NCBI GenBank assembly: GCA_018993265.1
Contig: JAGKSW010000095.1
Location: 1 to 64,000 of the forward strand
DNA: 64,000 nt
Source of the DNA: Nostoc sp. TH1S01
Lineage (GTDB): Bacteria; Cyanobacteriota; Cyanobacteriia; Cyanobacteriales; Nostocaceae
Direction of reading: 5' to 3'
Shown piece by piece: positions 44,378-54,609 of the stretch. The position numbers and the translations under genes are program-made. Under the pieces are notes generated by a model. That model saw only the letters and a list, made by a program, of their open reading frames with translations, did no database searches and had not been told where the DNA came from. Within the stretch, counting starts at the first letter, position 1; the number at the start of each line of letters is the position of its first letter.

Positions 44378-44689
44378 ATGCCAATGGCTGTTGGCGTAAT
44401 CGAAACTTTAGGTTTTCCATCTGTGTTAGCCGCGGCAGATGCAATGGTGAAATCTGCCGCAGTCACGCTGGTGTATTATGGCCTAGCGGAAAGTGGCCGC
44501 TTTGTTGTTGCTGTTCGAGGACAAGTTGCGGAAGTAAACAGAGCTGTTGAACAAGGTATAAATGCTGGGGAGCAAGTAAAGGCTGAAACAGTAATCACCC
44601 ATTATATAGTTCCGAATCCCCCGGAAAATGTGGAAACAGTTCTGCCCATCCACTTCACCCAAAAATCGGAGCCTTTCCGGATCTTCTAA
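44378..44689 (+). CDS. ccmK3: Carboxysome shell protein CcmK3
   Basis: 103 residues, one BMC shell domain ([58 protein letters not shown]). The YHIVPNPPENVETVLPI-like ending is shared with Synechocystis CcmK3. The pore loop region differs from CcmK1/K2. CAGGAG lies before the ATG. It pairs with ccmK4 90 bases downstream, away from the main ccmKLMN operon, as in other cyanobacteria. Family studies suggest CcmK3 does not form hexamers alone and joins CcmK4 in mixed hexamers. Confidence 0.93.
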   Translation: MPMAVGVIETLGFPSVLAAADAMVKSAAVTLVYYGLAESGRFVVAVRGQVAEVNRAVEQGINAGEQVKAETVITHYIVPNPPENVETVLPIHFTQKSEPFRIF

Positions 44690-44779
44690 ACAGTTTCGCT
44701 ATTAAAATTTGTAACGAAGCTGCCTACAATTAATCTTGTAGCGTTACCACATACATTTATTTATATCAGGAGATTGCTA

Positions 44780-45130
44780 ATGTCACTACAGGCAGTTGGT
44801 TCGCTGGAAACTAAAGGTTTTCCTGCTGTGTTAGCCGCAGCAGACGCGATGGTGAAAGCTGGGCGAGTTACCCTTGTGGGTTATATCCGAGTTGGTAGCG
44901 CACGTTTTACAGTCAATATTCGCGGAGATGTTTCGGAAGTGAAAACTGCGATGGCTGCCGGTGTGGAAGCAGCAGAAAATGTTTATGGAGGCACATTAGA
45001 ATCTTGGGTCATTATCCCTCGTCCTCATGAAAACGTGGAGGCTGTTTTACCGATTGCTTATACCACAGAGGTACAACAGTATCGTGACTCCGTAGAAAAT
45101 CCCATCATCAGGTCTAGTAACGGCAGATAA
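44780..45130 (+). CDS. ccmK4: Carboxysome shell protein CcmK4
   Basis: 116 residues from the ATG at 44780, with AGGAGA before it; a TTG two codons upstream is not needed. One BMC domain: [61 protein letters not shown], pore-side loop GYIRVGSAR, and [17 protein letters not shown] polar C-terminal tail follows. It forms hexamers, and with CcmK3 tunes shell permeability under changing CO2 or light. The pair is probably one transcript. Confidence 0.94.
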   Translation: MSLQAVGSLETKGFPAVLAAADAMVKAGRVTLVGYIRVGSARFTVNIRGDVSEVKTAMAAGVEAAENVYGGTLESWVIIPRPHENVEAVLPIAYTTEVQQYRDSVENPIIRSSNGR

Positions 45131-45973
45131 AGTTAGATTTATTAGCATATTCATCAAACAGCTAAAGTCAAAAGTCCCCAGCCCAATTGCTAATCAATGA
45201 TTAATAATTGAGGCTAGACTATTGACTTTTTGCTAAATATGTTGTTTAAATTTAAAACTATTTAATTGAGAATATATCTGAGCCACAACCATCACCTCCA
45301 GTGCTTGACAAGCAACTCTTAAGAGAAACAAATTACTTGTATGACTGGTTGTCAAATTTGCATATAATTAAAAAAAATTTCATTACTAACAGCATTAGAT
45401 TTTAAGAAAATCATAGTGTTGGCGATCGCTACACTATCTCAAAAACTTCACCATAGCCAAAAAAATTAAGGAGTTAACTGTCAGAAATAGCTTTCAGCCG
45501 TGAAAGCTATAGACAAGCTGGTCGAGATTAATAAGAAAAATTACATATTACCCAATATCTAAAAAAAGACTTTATTGAGTGAAACTTATCTAACTCAAAT
45601 AACGTCTGGGATAGGGGTAAATCCCGCTAGTTCTTTTGCAGAAGTATCAACCTTCTAGCTTTTACTACATCAAGAACCCAATTGCAATTTATCCTGAGCA
45701 GATTGGTTTTGGATAAGTGTGCTTGTTCTGTCTCTTGATAATATGTTTACAAAAATTAAACCTGCTCAGAAATGGAAATAAACTGTTCAATCCTGGAATT
45801 TATCTTGTTCACAAAATAAAAGTCAAAACCGTAATGTGAAAACTTCTGCATAAAGTTTGGGAATCAAAACGTAATAAGAATAGAATCGCTGAAATGTCTT
45901 CATGAAAGCGACCGATTCATGGACAACTGCCAGCCAAAATGTTAAGAGTGAGTGACCACAAACGGGGGTTGTA
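45131..45973. other. Long intergenic region upstream of the HetZ-related gene
   Basis: About 840 bases without a plausible gene. It holds a perfect 10-bp hairpin (ATAGCTTTCA-GCCG-TGAAAGCTAT, 45487-45510) and a HIP1 site near 45423. The length suggests a long leader or complex promoter for the gene at 45974. I could not identify NtcA or HetR sites with confidence. Confidence 0.5.
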
Positions 45974-47158
45974 ATGCAAACTTTACGGCAAGGTTTTGAA
46001 GAAAACAATCTCACTATGGCAAGAGATGCAGACAAACTAGCACAGTATTGGCGTAAACGCCTAGCTGTAGAGATTCCAGAACAAAGTGGATGTGTGAGGG
46101 AGAGTATCGTTTTATGGCTTTTAGGAAAAGACTTAAAACGATTTGAACTATTAGACCCCAAAGAACTGGAAATTGCCAAACAAGCGATGGAATATCGCTG
46201 GAAAATTTTAAATCAACGCTACTTAGGCATTGGCAGAGAAAGGGCTTATCGCAACTTAATCACACGCTTGGGGAGTTTAGTTAGCTTACGCCATAAAATT
46301 CAAACTTGGGTAGCACTCAGCCGCGATCGCCAACGCAGTGTCATGGATGTTTTACAAGAAGTTATCCAAGAACTACTGCAAAGCGATACTTATATGCAGC
46401 AGCAAATGGCTTGCATTGCTGAATTTACCAACGACAGACGGCTGCAAGATACACTACTGTTTGCCAGCATCGAAGAGTATGCTTTGCGGCCAGTCCGCAA
46501 TCAACCTCTACTTGTTTACAGATTTGTGAATTACTTGCGTCGGACTCAGCGCGGTGGTTTAACTCAAGTACCAGGTAGCGATATGGTGAGACTCGTTTCC
46601 GAAGAAATTCTCACCGATGACAGTGATAATCGCGTCAACTTGGTAGATACGCAAGCGATCGCGGAATATCAAGAAGCACAACAACTAGAAGAACAACAAT
46701 CACTGCGCCAATCCGTCCAAACAGAATTTGCCAACTACTTACAAGAAAATCTCGGACAAGATGCAGTAGATTGGCTGCGGCTATATCTTCAAGGCAAATC
46801 TCAAGATGAAATTGCCAAACAACTGCAAAAGCCAATTCGGGAAATCTATCGCCTGCGAGAAAAAATCAGTTATCATGCAGTCCGGGTTTTTGCGCTCAAA
46901 GGAAAACCAGAACTTGTCAATAGCTGGCTATCAATTTCCTTAGAAGAACATAACTTAGGACTCACACCTAGCCAATGGCAGCAACTTTATCAAAAATTAA
47001 CGCCGTTGGGGCAGCAGGTGCTAGATTTACGCAAAGCAGGCAATTCTCTGGAAATGGTAGCCCAAAAGTTAAGTCTCAAAAGCCATCAGGCAATGGGAGA
47101 ATGGACAAAAATTTATCTCACAGCCCAATCTTTGAGAACTGAAGAATCAGGAGCATAA
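45974..47158 (+). CDS. HetZ-related protein
   Basis: 394 residues, helical and soluble. The C-terminal half has two sigma-region-4-like helix-turn-helix parts: YLQGKSQDEIAKQLQKPIREIYRLREKISYHAVRVFALKG and LDLRKAGNSLEMVAQKLSLKSHQAMGEWTKIYL. The connecting segment NSWLSISLEEHNLGLTPSQWQQLY matches the layout of HetZ, the DNA-binding regulator of early heterocyst differentiation. It is not HetZ itself as far as I can tell, since patU-type neighbours are absent; it fits the HetZ-related paralogues of filamentous cyanobacteria. A regulatory role is inferred. Confidence 0.7.
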   Translation: MQTLRQGFEENNLTMARDADKLAQYWRKRLAVEIPEQSGCVRESIVLWLLGKDLKRFELLDPKELEIAKQAMEYRWKILNQRYLGIGRERAYRNLITRLGSLVSLRHKIQTWVALSRDRQRSVMDVLQEVIQELLQSDTYMQQQMACIAEFTNDRRLQDTLLFASIEEYALRPVRNQPLLVYRFVNYLRRTQRGGLTQVPGSDMVRLVSEEILTDDSDNRVNLVDTQAIAEYQEAQQLEEQQSLRQSVQTEFANYLQENLGQDAVDWLRLYLQGKSQDEIAKQLQKPIREIYRLREKISYHAVRVFALKGKPELVNSWLSISLEEHNLGLTPSQWQQLYQKLTPLGQQVLDLRKAGNSLEMVAQKLSLKSHQAMGEWTKIYLTAQSLRTEESGA

Positions 47159-47617
47159 GCAGCGATCGCCGCCATCCATACCCATAATATTGATGGGGGA
47201 TTTTGCGGGATGCTTTTGGGAGGGTTTTCCCATCTAGCAACCTTTCCCCTGCTCCCCTGCTATCTCAATGAGCAAATTAGGTGTTCAACAGCTTATACCA
47301 TTTTGGATTTTAGATTTTGCGAAAAGTTGAGCCAGTGCGTTGGGCGGTTTCCCCAACTTGAGCAAACTTTTCAAGACGGATTTTGGATTGATCAAGGGTG
47401 TCTTGGTAAGCTTTTCAACCATCCATCTGTCGCAATCATTTTTCAATTTGGTATTACCAAGCATCTCTAGTATCAAAAACGCTATATCTATCAAACTCAG
47501 CATAATTTTACTGAGAGTAATTAATTTAATTTTTACCAAGATAACAAAGTATCTTTATTTACTGGCAACTAGCTTAGAGCAAAATAAAATATAAGGAAAC
47601 TTTAAATAATTAAACCT
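47159..47617. other. Intergenic region with a small dispersed repeat
   Basis: A HIP1 site at about 47162 and a repeat at 47333-47375 (GCCAGTGCGTTGGGCGGTTT then CCCCAACTTGAGCAAAC), related to 32703 and to part of the putative RNA at 35085. No gene with plausible composition. Confidence 0.5.
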
Positions 47618-48802
47618 ATGTTGTCTTCAGAGGACAAACCAAATGATACCGAAGCCAGTGAGCAGCAGGTACTATCCAACATATCGATCAACTTAGAGCA
47701 AGAAAGCGATCGTCAACACATCTTTCAGCTAATTGATCATCTCCTGTCCTTTGAAGCTTGCCTGTACCACCAAATTTTGCCCTTTAGATTAGAAAGTAAC
47801 AAATTACTCCTGGGCATGGTGCATCCGCAAGACAGCAGCGCATTAGATTATGTAAATCGCATCTTAGCTTATATCAACTGTACAATGGTGGCTCAAGAAA
47901 TTGCCAGTGACAGCCACCGTCACATCCTATCAGCCTACCTCAACCATAAAAATACGTTTAGCTCCAGTATCAAAGCAGTCAGCAATCCCGAAAAATTCAA
48001 TCACTCTGACATCAAATCATCTCAACATCAGCAGCAACCACCAGCATCAATGGTGGCAAATATAGAAACTTCTGAAAATACTCAAAAATTAACGGACTTT
48101 CCCTCACTCCCAGAACCTAACCTTTCAGCTTTAGCGCAAAAACTCAAAGAAGAAATCACCGAAGCAGCATTAACAACTAATTTAACTATCCTGCCAGTCC
48201 CTACCCCAGAACTATCCACTCCTGTAGAAGTGCTAGCATTACTCCCACCCAAGAAACTACTAGAAGAATTACTAGGTAGAGTTCTAGGTGGTGGAATTGG
48301 TCGCTTGTATTTAGAAAGACAACCTTACCAAGGTAGGATACTCTGGAGTGATAATGGTGTTGTGCAGTCCGTATTAGACAATTTACCTCTGTCAGTTTTT
48401 CAAGGCGTACTTAATGAATTAAAGCGATTTGCCAGCTTACCGATAGCCACAATTAAAGAACCAAAACAAATAGAAAAAGAATGTTTATATCAACAAAACC
48501 GTTTGTTATTACGCCTGCGAGTCATGCCAGGAATTTACGGTGAAGAAGCTACACTACAAGTATTGCGGGGAGCAGCTTTAAAGTTTTATCAACAACAACA
48601 ATTAGCTCGTCTCAGCCGTGATGTTTTGGGTATTTCTCAACAACTTAGCTATAAATTACAGGAACTACATCAACGACTCATACTCAACTCTAGTCTCACA
48701 TCAGAGCAAGCAGATGCCTTAGATATTTTGAATCGCTTAGTCGAAAATTTAGACCAACAAGTCAAAATACTCACAGCAAATAGCGATGTAATGAGCAAAT
48801 AA
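47618..48802 (+). CDS. PilB-like protein without ATPase core
   Basis: 394 residues. Residues 30-115 resemble the GspE/PilB N1 domain (LLSFEACLYHQILPFRLESNKLLLGMVHPQDSSALDYVNRILAY). After a variable, Gln/Ser-rich linker (about 120-195), residues 200-320 resemble the PilB region before the Walker A motif (IGRLYLERQPYQGRILWSDNGVVQSV, LLLRLRVMPGIYGEEATLQVLRG). The protein then ends in a coiled coil. No Walker A, Walker B or His box is present. It may be a regulator of type IV pilus motors or of hormogonium motility; that is inference. It follows the HetZ-related gene by 459 bases on the same strand. Confidence 0.7.
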   Translation: MLSSEDKPNDTEASEQQVLSNISINLEQESDRQHIFQLIDHLLSFEACLYHQILPFRLESNKLLLGMVHPQDSSALDYVNRILAYINCTMVAQEIASDSHRHILSAYLNHKNTFSSSIKAVSNPEKFNHSDIKSSQHQQQPPASMVANIETSENTQKLTDFPSLPEPNLSALAQKLKEEITEAALTTNLTILPVPTPELSTPVEVLALLPPKKLLEELLGRVLGGGIGRLYLERQPYQGRILWSDNGVVQSVLDNLPLSVFQGVLNELKRFASLPIATIKEPKQIEKECLYQQNRLLLRLRVMPGIYGEEATLQVLRGAALKFYQQQQLARLSRDVLGISQQLSYKLQELHQRLILNSSLTSEQADALDILNRLVENLDQQVKILTANSDVMSK

Positions 48803-49007
48803 TAAATCGCAATTCTGTCAGTAAAACCGCTGATTTCGATCCCTGACATAATTGCTATGTTGTAAATGAATATTAGACCGATAAACCATAAGTTATTAGT
48901 CTTTATTATTACATTTTATTTATGTATTAATACTATGGTGACTGGTTTAAAATTGATAGCAGTTAACTTAATTTTCCATTATTGAATTCATTTTTTACAG
49001 ATATTTC

Positions 49008-49691
49008 ATGCAGACTGAGGTTTTTAGTGAACTTTTTCCCTTGCTGAGTACAGCCAACCCACAAACTTTAGAATGGCTGCTCAATGTTGCAGTTGATCAC
49101 GAATATCCTGTAGGACGAGCCGTATTGATGGAAGATGCCTGGGGTAACGCAGTTTACTTTGTGGTATCTGGTTGGGTAAAAGTCCGCCGTACCTCAGGCG
49201 AAGACTCTGTAGCTATAGCGATTTTAGGTCGGGGTGATTTTTTTGGAGAAATGGCAATTTTAGATGAATCTCCACGTTCCACTGATGTAATTGCCCTTTC
49301 ACCTGTAAAATTACTTAGTATTTCTAGAGAGCGTTTTATTCAAATCTTGTTTAAAGATCCACAATTACATCATCGGATGCTGCAACTGATGGTGCGAAGA
49401 ATCCGCCAATTTAACCAGCGTTTACAAATTCGCTCTTCGCCACCGGCTGTCAAACTAGCTCACACCTTAGTTAGTTTAGGTGAGAGCTATGGGCAAGAAT
49501 CAGAGCATGGTAAAGAAATTTTTAATATTCCCTTTAAAGATTTGGCGGAAGTAACAGAAATAGGTGTCGAGGAAACCACCAAAATCATGGAAAAACTACA
49601 TGAAAAAGGATGGATCACAATTGATAATGTTAATAACATCATTTACTTGGTTAACTTCAAGCAATTGATGAATTTGGCAGGCAAAGTCTAA
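49008..49691 (+). CDS. Crp/Fnr family regulator, cAMP-binding type
   Basis: 227 residues. Cyclic nucleotide-binding domain (about 5-120) with an intact phosphate-binding cassette: FFGEMAILDESPRSTDVIAL, including Glu81 and Arg90, which contact the ribose and phosphate of cAMP in Crp. A dimer helix (about 115-145) and a C-terminal winged helix (FNIPFKDLAEVTEIGVEETTKIMEKLHEKGWITI) follow. Layout and size match SYCRP1 and the Anabaena AnCrp proteins. It probably couples cAMP from cyclases such as the one at 21214 to gene control. The recognition helix is less conserved than in Crp, so target sites are unknown. Confidence 0.87.
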   Translation: MQTEVFSELFPLLSTANPQTLEWLLNVAVDHEYPVGRAVLMEDAWGNAVYFVVSGWVKVRRTSGEDSVAIAILGRGDFFGEMAILDESPRSTDVIALSPVKLLSISRERFIQILFKDPQLHHRMLQLMVRRIRQFNQRLQIRSSPPAVKLAHTLVSLGESYGQESEHGKEIFNIPFKDLAEVTEIGVEETTKIMEKLHEKGWITIDNVNNIIYLVNFKQLMNLAGKV

Positions 49692-50164
49692 TTTTGCGTT
49701 GAGTATAGAGTCGTCGAAATTCAGCTGCTACGAAAACTAATGTATCTCATTTCTCCAAGTCAGAGACTCGCTAATGTTAGCTCTAAAGGCTGATGCTTGT
49801 GTCAGGAAATCTTTACGAAGATATCAATGGCAGAGGCCGCAGATGCAAATTTTGGTGATGGTGTAGAGCATGACGAGTTGAGTGAGAAGTTTTGAAATCA
49901 GCTCTACTGACTATTTTTGGTGAACAAAGCCTGAGCATCCAGAATTCTGAACACACATGCTTGGTAGAAAAAATTAATTAATTATGGAGAAAAAGACCTG
50001 AAGCTTTGATCTCAACTATAAAATATTAATTAATTATAAATTTTTGCCAAATCTCACTTTCACTATGTTTTTTTCCTAGTTCTTTACAAAGTCCCTCCAT
50101 TGACTATTAATTATTGACTAATAACTATAAACTCATAACTTATCACTCCTGTCTACTACTACAA
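49692..50164. other. Intergenic region, nothing recognised
   Basis: AT-rich. Near 50101-50140 there are TATTAATTATTGACTAATAACTATAA-like imperfect repeats. No terminator with a clear T run and no gene seen. Confidence 0.45.
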
Positions 50165-51949
50165 ATGACTGAAGCAACAGCACCTCGTCTCGAAATTGGC
50201 GTTAAGGAAACCGTACCGGCGATTCATTACCTGGTAGCAATGCCCCAACCAGAAACCCATCTGTTTGAAGTGAGCTTGCGGCTAGTTAATCACTCATCCC
50301 CAACACTGGACTTGAAGATGCCTGTCTGGACACCAGGTTCCTACTTAGTGCGGGAATACGCCAAGAATTTGCAAGATTTTGCAGCGTTTGCTGGGGATCA
50401 GCCCTTGCCGTGGCGTAAAATCAGTAAAAACCATTGGCAGATTAACACAAACGGTATTTCTGAATTAACGGTACGTTACCGCATATTTGCCAATGAGCTA
50501 TCGGTACGGACAAACCACTTGGATAGCACTCACGGTTATTTTAACGGTGCAGCTTTGTTTTTTAGAGTAAGAGGCTGTGAAGGGTTGCCTATTCAAGTAA
50601 CTATTGTACCGCCGCATCCTGAATGGCGAGTGACGACTGCCTTGCCTTCAGTCGATGCACAGTCTTCTACCTTTTATGCAGCCGATTTTGATACTCTCGT
50701 CGATAGTCCCTTTGAAATTGGTTATCACGACTTATATCACTTTGAGGTTTTGGGGAAACCTCATGAACTGGCTATTTGGGGTCAAGGAAATTACCAAGCA
50801 CAACGAATAATTGCTGATATTCAAAAAATTATTCATGTAGAAGCACAGATGTTTGGCGGTTTGCCTTACGACAGATATGTGTTTTTACTGCATTTGTTTG
50901 CCCAAGCTTATGGTGGTTTGGAGCATAAAAACTGCTGCTCCTTAATCTATCAGCGTTTTGGGTTTAGCTCACCCGATAAATACGATCGCTTCATCCAATT
51001 GGTGGCGCATGAGTTCTTTCATTTGTGGAATGTGAAACGGATTCGCCCAAAAGCTTTAGAAGTTTTTGATTACGACCAGGAAAACTATACTTCGTCTTTG
51101 TGGTTCTGTGAAGGAACAACCAGTTACTACGATTTGTTGATTCCGTTGCGGGCAGGAATTTATGATGCTAAATCATATTTTCATAATTGGAGTAAGGAAA
51201 TTTCCAGATTCTTAACTACCCCAGGACGTAAAGTGCAATCACTGGCTGAGTCCAGTTTTGATGCTTGGATTAAGCTTTATCGCCCAGATGCTAATAGCAA
51301 TAATTCTCAAGTTTCCTACTATTTAAAAGGCGAAATGGTTTCTTTATTGCTAGATTTGCTGATTAGAGAGCGATCAGCAAATCAGCGTTCTCTGGATGAT
51401 GTGATGCGGCTGATGTGGCGCAAATTTGGCAAACCAGAAATTGGCTATACACCCGAAGAATTGCAGGCAGTTATTGAATCTGTCGCAGAGGTGAATTTGA
51501 CGGACTTCTTTAATCGCTACATTAATGGCACTGAGGAATTGCCTTTTAATCAGTACCTACAACCTTTTGGCTTAGAGGTAATTGCCGATAAAGAAGAAGA
51601 ACCTTACTTTGGGTTGAGGTTAAACACCGAGAATGGCCGGGAAATTGTGAAGTTTGTGGAATTTGGTTCGCCTGCACAATTGGCAGGAATTGATGCAGGT
51701 GATGAGTTGCTGGCTATTGCTGGTATCCGTGTGACATCTCATCAACTTAGCGATCGCTTAAAAGATTACCAAGCAAACGACATTATTCAAGTAACAGTTT
51801 TTCATCAAGATGAACTACGTACCTGTTCTGTAACTCTTGCTGCTCCACGTGCTAGTAAATATCAGGTAGTGCCAGTGAAAAATCCTAATAGTCAGCAAAA
51901 AGAAAATTTTGCAGGCTGGTTAGGTGTACCACTGGCTAGCCTGCTGTAA
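50165..51949 (+). CDS. M61 family metallopeptidase (glycyl aminopeptidase-like)
   Basis: 594 residues from the ATG at 50165 (MTEATAPRLEIGV); the upstream frame translates AT-rich leader. N-terminal beta domain (about 10-180) including GSYLVREYAKNLQDF, then a catalytic domain with HEFFHLWNVKRIRP (zinc ligands His282 and His286, catalytic Glu283) and the third ligand in WFCEGTTSYY (Glu). A PDZ domain (about 480-570) carries FGSPAQLAGIDAGDELLAIAGI. The family cleaves N-terminal Gly/Ala. No signal peptide is visible, so it is likely cytosolic. Confidence 0.93.
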   Translation: MTEATAPRLEIGVKETVPAIHYLVAMPQPETHLFEVSLRLVNHSSPTLDLKMPVWTPGSYLVREYAKNLQDFAAFAGDQPLPWRKISKNHWQINTNGISELTVRYRIFANELSVRTNHLDSTHGYFNGAALFFRVRGCEGLPIQVTIVPPHPEWRVTTALPSVDAQSSTFYAADFDTLVDSPFEIGYHDLYHFEVLGKPHELAIWGQGNYQAQRIIADIQKIIHVEAQMFGGLPYDRYVFLLHLFAQAYGGLEHKNCCSLIYQRFGFSSPDKYDRFIQLVAHEFFHLWNVKRIRPKALEVFDYDQENYTSSLWFCEGTTSYYDLLIPLRAGIYDAKSYFHNWSKEISRFLTTPGRKVQSLAESSFDAWIKLYRPDANSNNSQVSYYLKGEMVSLLLDLLIRERSANQRSLDDVMRLMWRKFGKPEIGYTPEELQAVIESVAEVNLTDFFNRYINGTEELPFNQYLQPFGLEVIADKEEEPYFGLRLNTENGREIVKFVEFGSPAQLAGIDAGDELLAIAGIRVTSHQLSDRLKDYQANDIIQVTVFHQDELRTCSVTLAAPRASKYQVVPVKNPNSQQKENFAGWLGVPLASLL

Positions 51950-52439
51950 TACTGCTAGGTTTTTGAGTTCGGAGTCACAACTAATAGGGGCGCAATATAT
52001 ATTGCGCCCCTAAGCATTTGTACTAATAAATATCAACAAAAGTCATACCAAGTTGCACTCGAAGATAGTAACCTGGGGTGGTAGTGGAGAGTGGGGAGTA
52101 GGAATACTATTTCTGAAAGCAACTTAGTATCAACCATCAATCTTCATGCATAAAAGTAAATGGAATTTATTCAGTCTATCTCTAGCTTGAGCATAGCTGC
52201 TTTATACTTGAGCCAGATAATAAAAAATATTTATTACTACTTAAAATATCTACAAAAAGAGAGATGTATAACGATTATTTAATTAATTGACATGATTAGT
52301 TATTAATTTTATTAATTTACTCGTCACTTTTATTTTAAATTTTGACCAATGGAGTATGCTCTTGTTTGATAAGTTAGTACCAAGCAGAATCAATTAGTGA
52401 TGAGTAAATTTTAGCTTCTACACAAAGCTAGGAATAATT
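51950..52439. other. Intergenic region with terminator palindrome
   Basis: Holds the palindrome at 51985-52012 that ends the peptidase transcript. The rest is AT-rich leader for the transporter gene at 52440; no gene seen. Confidence 0.5.
51985..52012 (+). terminator. Perfect 28-bp palindrome, probable terminator
   Basis: TAGGGGCGCAATAT followed directly by its exact complement. It is strong in G-C at the arms and lies 36 bases past the M61 gene stop. No long T run, so it may instead be an interspersed repeat of the same look found in cyanobacteria. Confidence 0.6.
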
Positions 52440-53543
52440 ATGAATATAAATTTATCAGTTAATCGACTAATAAAATGGCTAATTTTAACATTGCTATTTC
52501 CGCTATTATTTCTTAATGGATGGTTATTGTTAAGGTTTTTTCAATATTTTCAACCTTTAGTAACTATTCTTGTCTTAGCATCTTTATTTGCTTTTATTTT
52601 AAACTACCCTGTTTCTTTACTGGAGCGACAAGGAGTTAAACGCAACTATGGAGTTACACTCGTTTTTATCTTAGCAACGCTTATCTTAGTAACTTTAGGA
52701 ATTACATTATTGCCTATAGTTTCTGAGCAATTTAATGAAATGGTTAAATTACTGCCTCAATGGATTGATTCTAGTGAAGCCAAATTACAACGTTTAAATG
52801 ATTGGGTTTTTAGCCAGAGGATTAGAATAGATTTTAGTCAAATTTTTACTAAAATTACTGATAAAATTCCTGATGAAGTAGAGTATCTTTCAGATAAGCT
52901 TTTAAGCATTATTATAGATACGATTGATAGTGTTTCTGGGGCATTAATTATAGTAGTATTAAGTTTTTACTTGTTATTAGATGGGGCAAGATTGTGGCAG
53001 GGAATATTTAAGAAGTTTCCTGGGCAGAATGCCCACAAAATTAGTGAATCAATACAACAAAACTTTCAAAATTACTTGATTGGTCAAGGCACATTAGCTG
53101 TGTTGATGGGACTTGCTCAAACATTCATGTTTTTGTTGTTTCATGTCCAGTTTGGGCTGCTGTTTGGTTTAGGAGTAGGAATTTTAAGCTTAATTCCCTT
53201 CGGAGATGTTTTTAGTTTGATTGTCATCACTTTAATTATAGCTACTCATGATTTTTGGTTAGCAGTCAAAGTGTTAGCAGTGGCTGTGATTATTGATCAA
53301 CTCATTGACCAAGCGATCGCTCCGCGACTGTTAGGAAGTTTCACGGGACTAAGACCAATCTGGGTGTTAATTTCTTTATTGGTGGGAACTTACATTGGTG
53401 GCGTGTTGGGATTAATTATTGCTGTACCAGTGGCTGGTTTTATTAAAGATGTTGCAGACGGCTTTGCTTTAGCGAGTGATTCTGATCCTGTGGTGACAGG
53501 TGAAGATACAGAAATGTTAACCCAAGAATCTACATCTGCATAA
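52440..53543 (+). CDS. AI-2E family (UPF0118/PerM) transporter
   Basis: 367 residues with eight hydrophobic segments in the family's pattern: two at the N terminus (LILTLLFPLLFLNGWLLLRFF, VTILVLASLFAFILNY), one at about 75-95, a polar amphipathic middle region (VSEQFNEMVKLLPQWIDSSEAKLQRL), then five more. The signature LLDGARLW, IGQGTLAVLMGLAQ and GLRPIWVLISLLVGTYIGGVLGLIIAVPVAG are typical. Members export small molecules or act as Na+/H+ antiporters; the substrate is unknown. Convergent with the DMT gene, 10 bases apart. Confidence 0.92.
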   Translation: MNINLSVNRLIKWLILTLLFPLLFLNGWLLLRFFQYFQPLVTILVLASLFAFILNYPVSLLERQGVKRNYGVTLVFILATLILVTLGITLLPIVSEQFNEMVKLLPQWIDSSEAKLQRLNDWVFSQRIRIDFSQIFTKITDKIPDEVEYLSDKLLSIIIDTIDSVSGALIIVVLSFYLLLDGARLWQGIFKKFPGQNAHKISESIQQNFQNYLIGQGTLAVLMGLAQTFMFLLFHVQFGLLFGLGVGILSLIPFGDVFSLIVITLIIATHDFWLAVKVLAVAVIIDQLIDQAIAPRLLGSFTGLRPIWVLISLLVGTYIGGVLGLIIAVPVAGFIKDVADGFALASDSDPVVTGEDTEMLTQESTSA

Positions 53544-53553
53544 ATTCAGAATC

Positions 53554-54609
53554 TTAAATGCCTTTAAATCCCATTTCCGATTCTACTTCTTGTACTTGGT
53601 TAGAGTTAATCTGCTCAACAGTAGCAGCTCTACAAGTTTGGCGCATAACTCCCAGTTGACTGATAAATATCCCAATTACAATCAAACTACCACCTATATA
53701 TTGAGGCAGAGTCGGGGCTTCATCGAGGATGAAATAAGCCGCCAAAATACCGGCAATGGGAGTAAATGAGCCAACTAAGGAAGCTACAGATACGGTAGAA
53801 GCTTTCAAACCTTTAAACCACAGAGTTTGACCTAAAACTACAATTACCGCACTATAAAGCAACATCCACCGCCACAAAAAAGGCGAGAATACTTCTACAA
53901 AATGATGTTGACCGTATAGCCGTAAAGCTAGAAAGAAAAATACTACAGTCCCCAAGGCAGTCCGATAAATTGTAAAAATTCCTAAAGGAACATGAGAGAC
54001 TGATTTTTTCCCAATTACTGTAGCCACCGCTGCTGCAACTGCTCCCACTGCTGCTAAGATTTCGCCTGCACCCAAATGAAATCCTGGCATATTCATCATG
54101 GGATTTCCTGGTGGCTGAAGTAAGACAGTTAGTGTAACACCCACAAAAGCCGCGATCGCACCGATAATTTCCCAAAAATTTACTCGTTCTTTTAATAACC
54201 AAATTGATAAAGCTAAAGCCAGAGGTGGTTCTAATCTGCCAACTAAAATCACATTGTTCACATTGGTAAGTGCCAGCGCCTGAAAAATTAAACCTGGAGT
54301 CAAAGCTCCTGATAGGATAGAGACTAGGGACAACACTAACCAATTCTTCACAGATATTTGCTTTAATGCTGTTTTGTTCCACTGTCGCCCATAGATGATG
54401 ATCAGAACTAATAAGGCACAGATATTACCAACAAACAAAACATTACATAGAGAAATCGGGTTTCTCCCATTTATTAAGTTTTGCGAACCAATTTCTGTTA
54501 ATTTGCGCGTAACTGCACCAGATGCGCCAAAAATGATGATGGCTAGCCAGAGATAGGCTTGATTAGGAATTCTGTCAATGAAACGATGCCATCTTCTCAG
54601 GCTAGTCAC
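53554..54609 (-). CDS. EamA/DMT family transporter
   Basis: 351 residues, ten membrane segments in two EamA halves (about 15-160 and 185-325). Recognisable motifs: LFQALALTNVNNVILVGRLEPPLALALSIWLLKERVNFWEIIGAIAAFVGV and LWFKGLKASTVSVASLVGSFTPIAGILAAYFILDEAPTLPQYIGGSLIVIGI. It is a drug/metabolite exporter of unknown substrate. The start is a GTG at 54609 with no clear ribosome binding site. Confidence 0.9.
   Translation of the reverse strand: MTSLRRWHRFIDRIPNQAYLWLAIIIFGASGAVTRKLTEIGSQNLINGRNPISLCNVLFVGNICALLVLIIIYGRQWNKTALKQISVKNWLVLSLVSILSGALTPGLIFQALALTNVNNVILVGRLEPPLALALSIWLLKERVNFWEIIGAIAAFVGVTLTVLLQPPGNPMMNMPGFHLGAGEILAAVGAVAAAVATVIGKKSVSHVPLGIFTIYRTALGTVVFFFLALRLYGQHHFVEVFSPFLWRWMLLYSAVIVVLGQTLWFKGLKASTVSVASLVGSFTPIAGILAAYFILDEAPTLPQYIGGSLIVIGIFISQLGVMRQTCRAATVEQINSNQVQEVESEMGFKGI

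Noticed and set aside
45823-46179. 118-codon minus-strand frame
   Set aside because: Overlaps the start of the HetZ-related gene and has Ser/Arg/Leu shadow composition.
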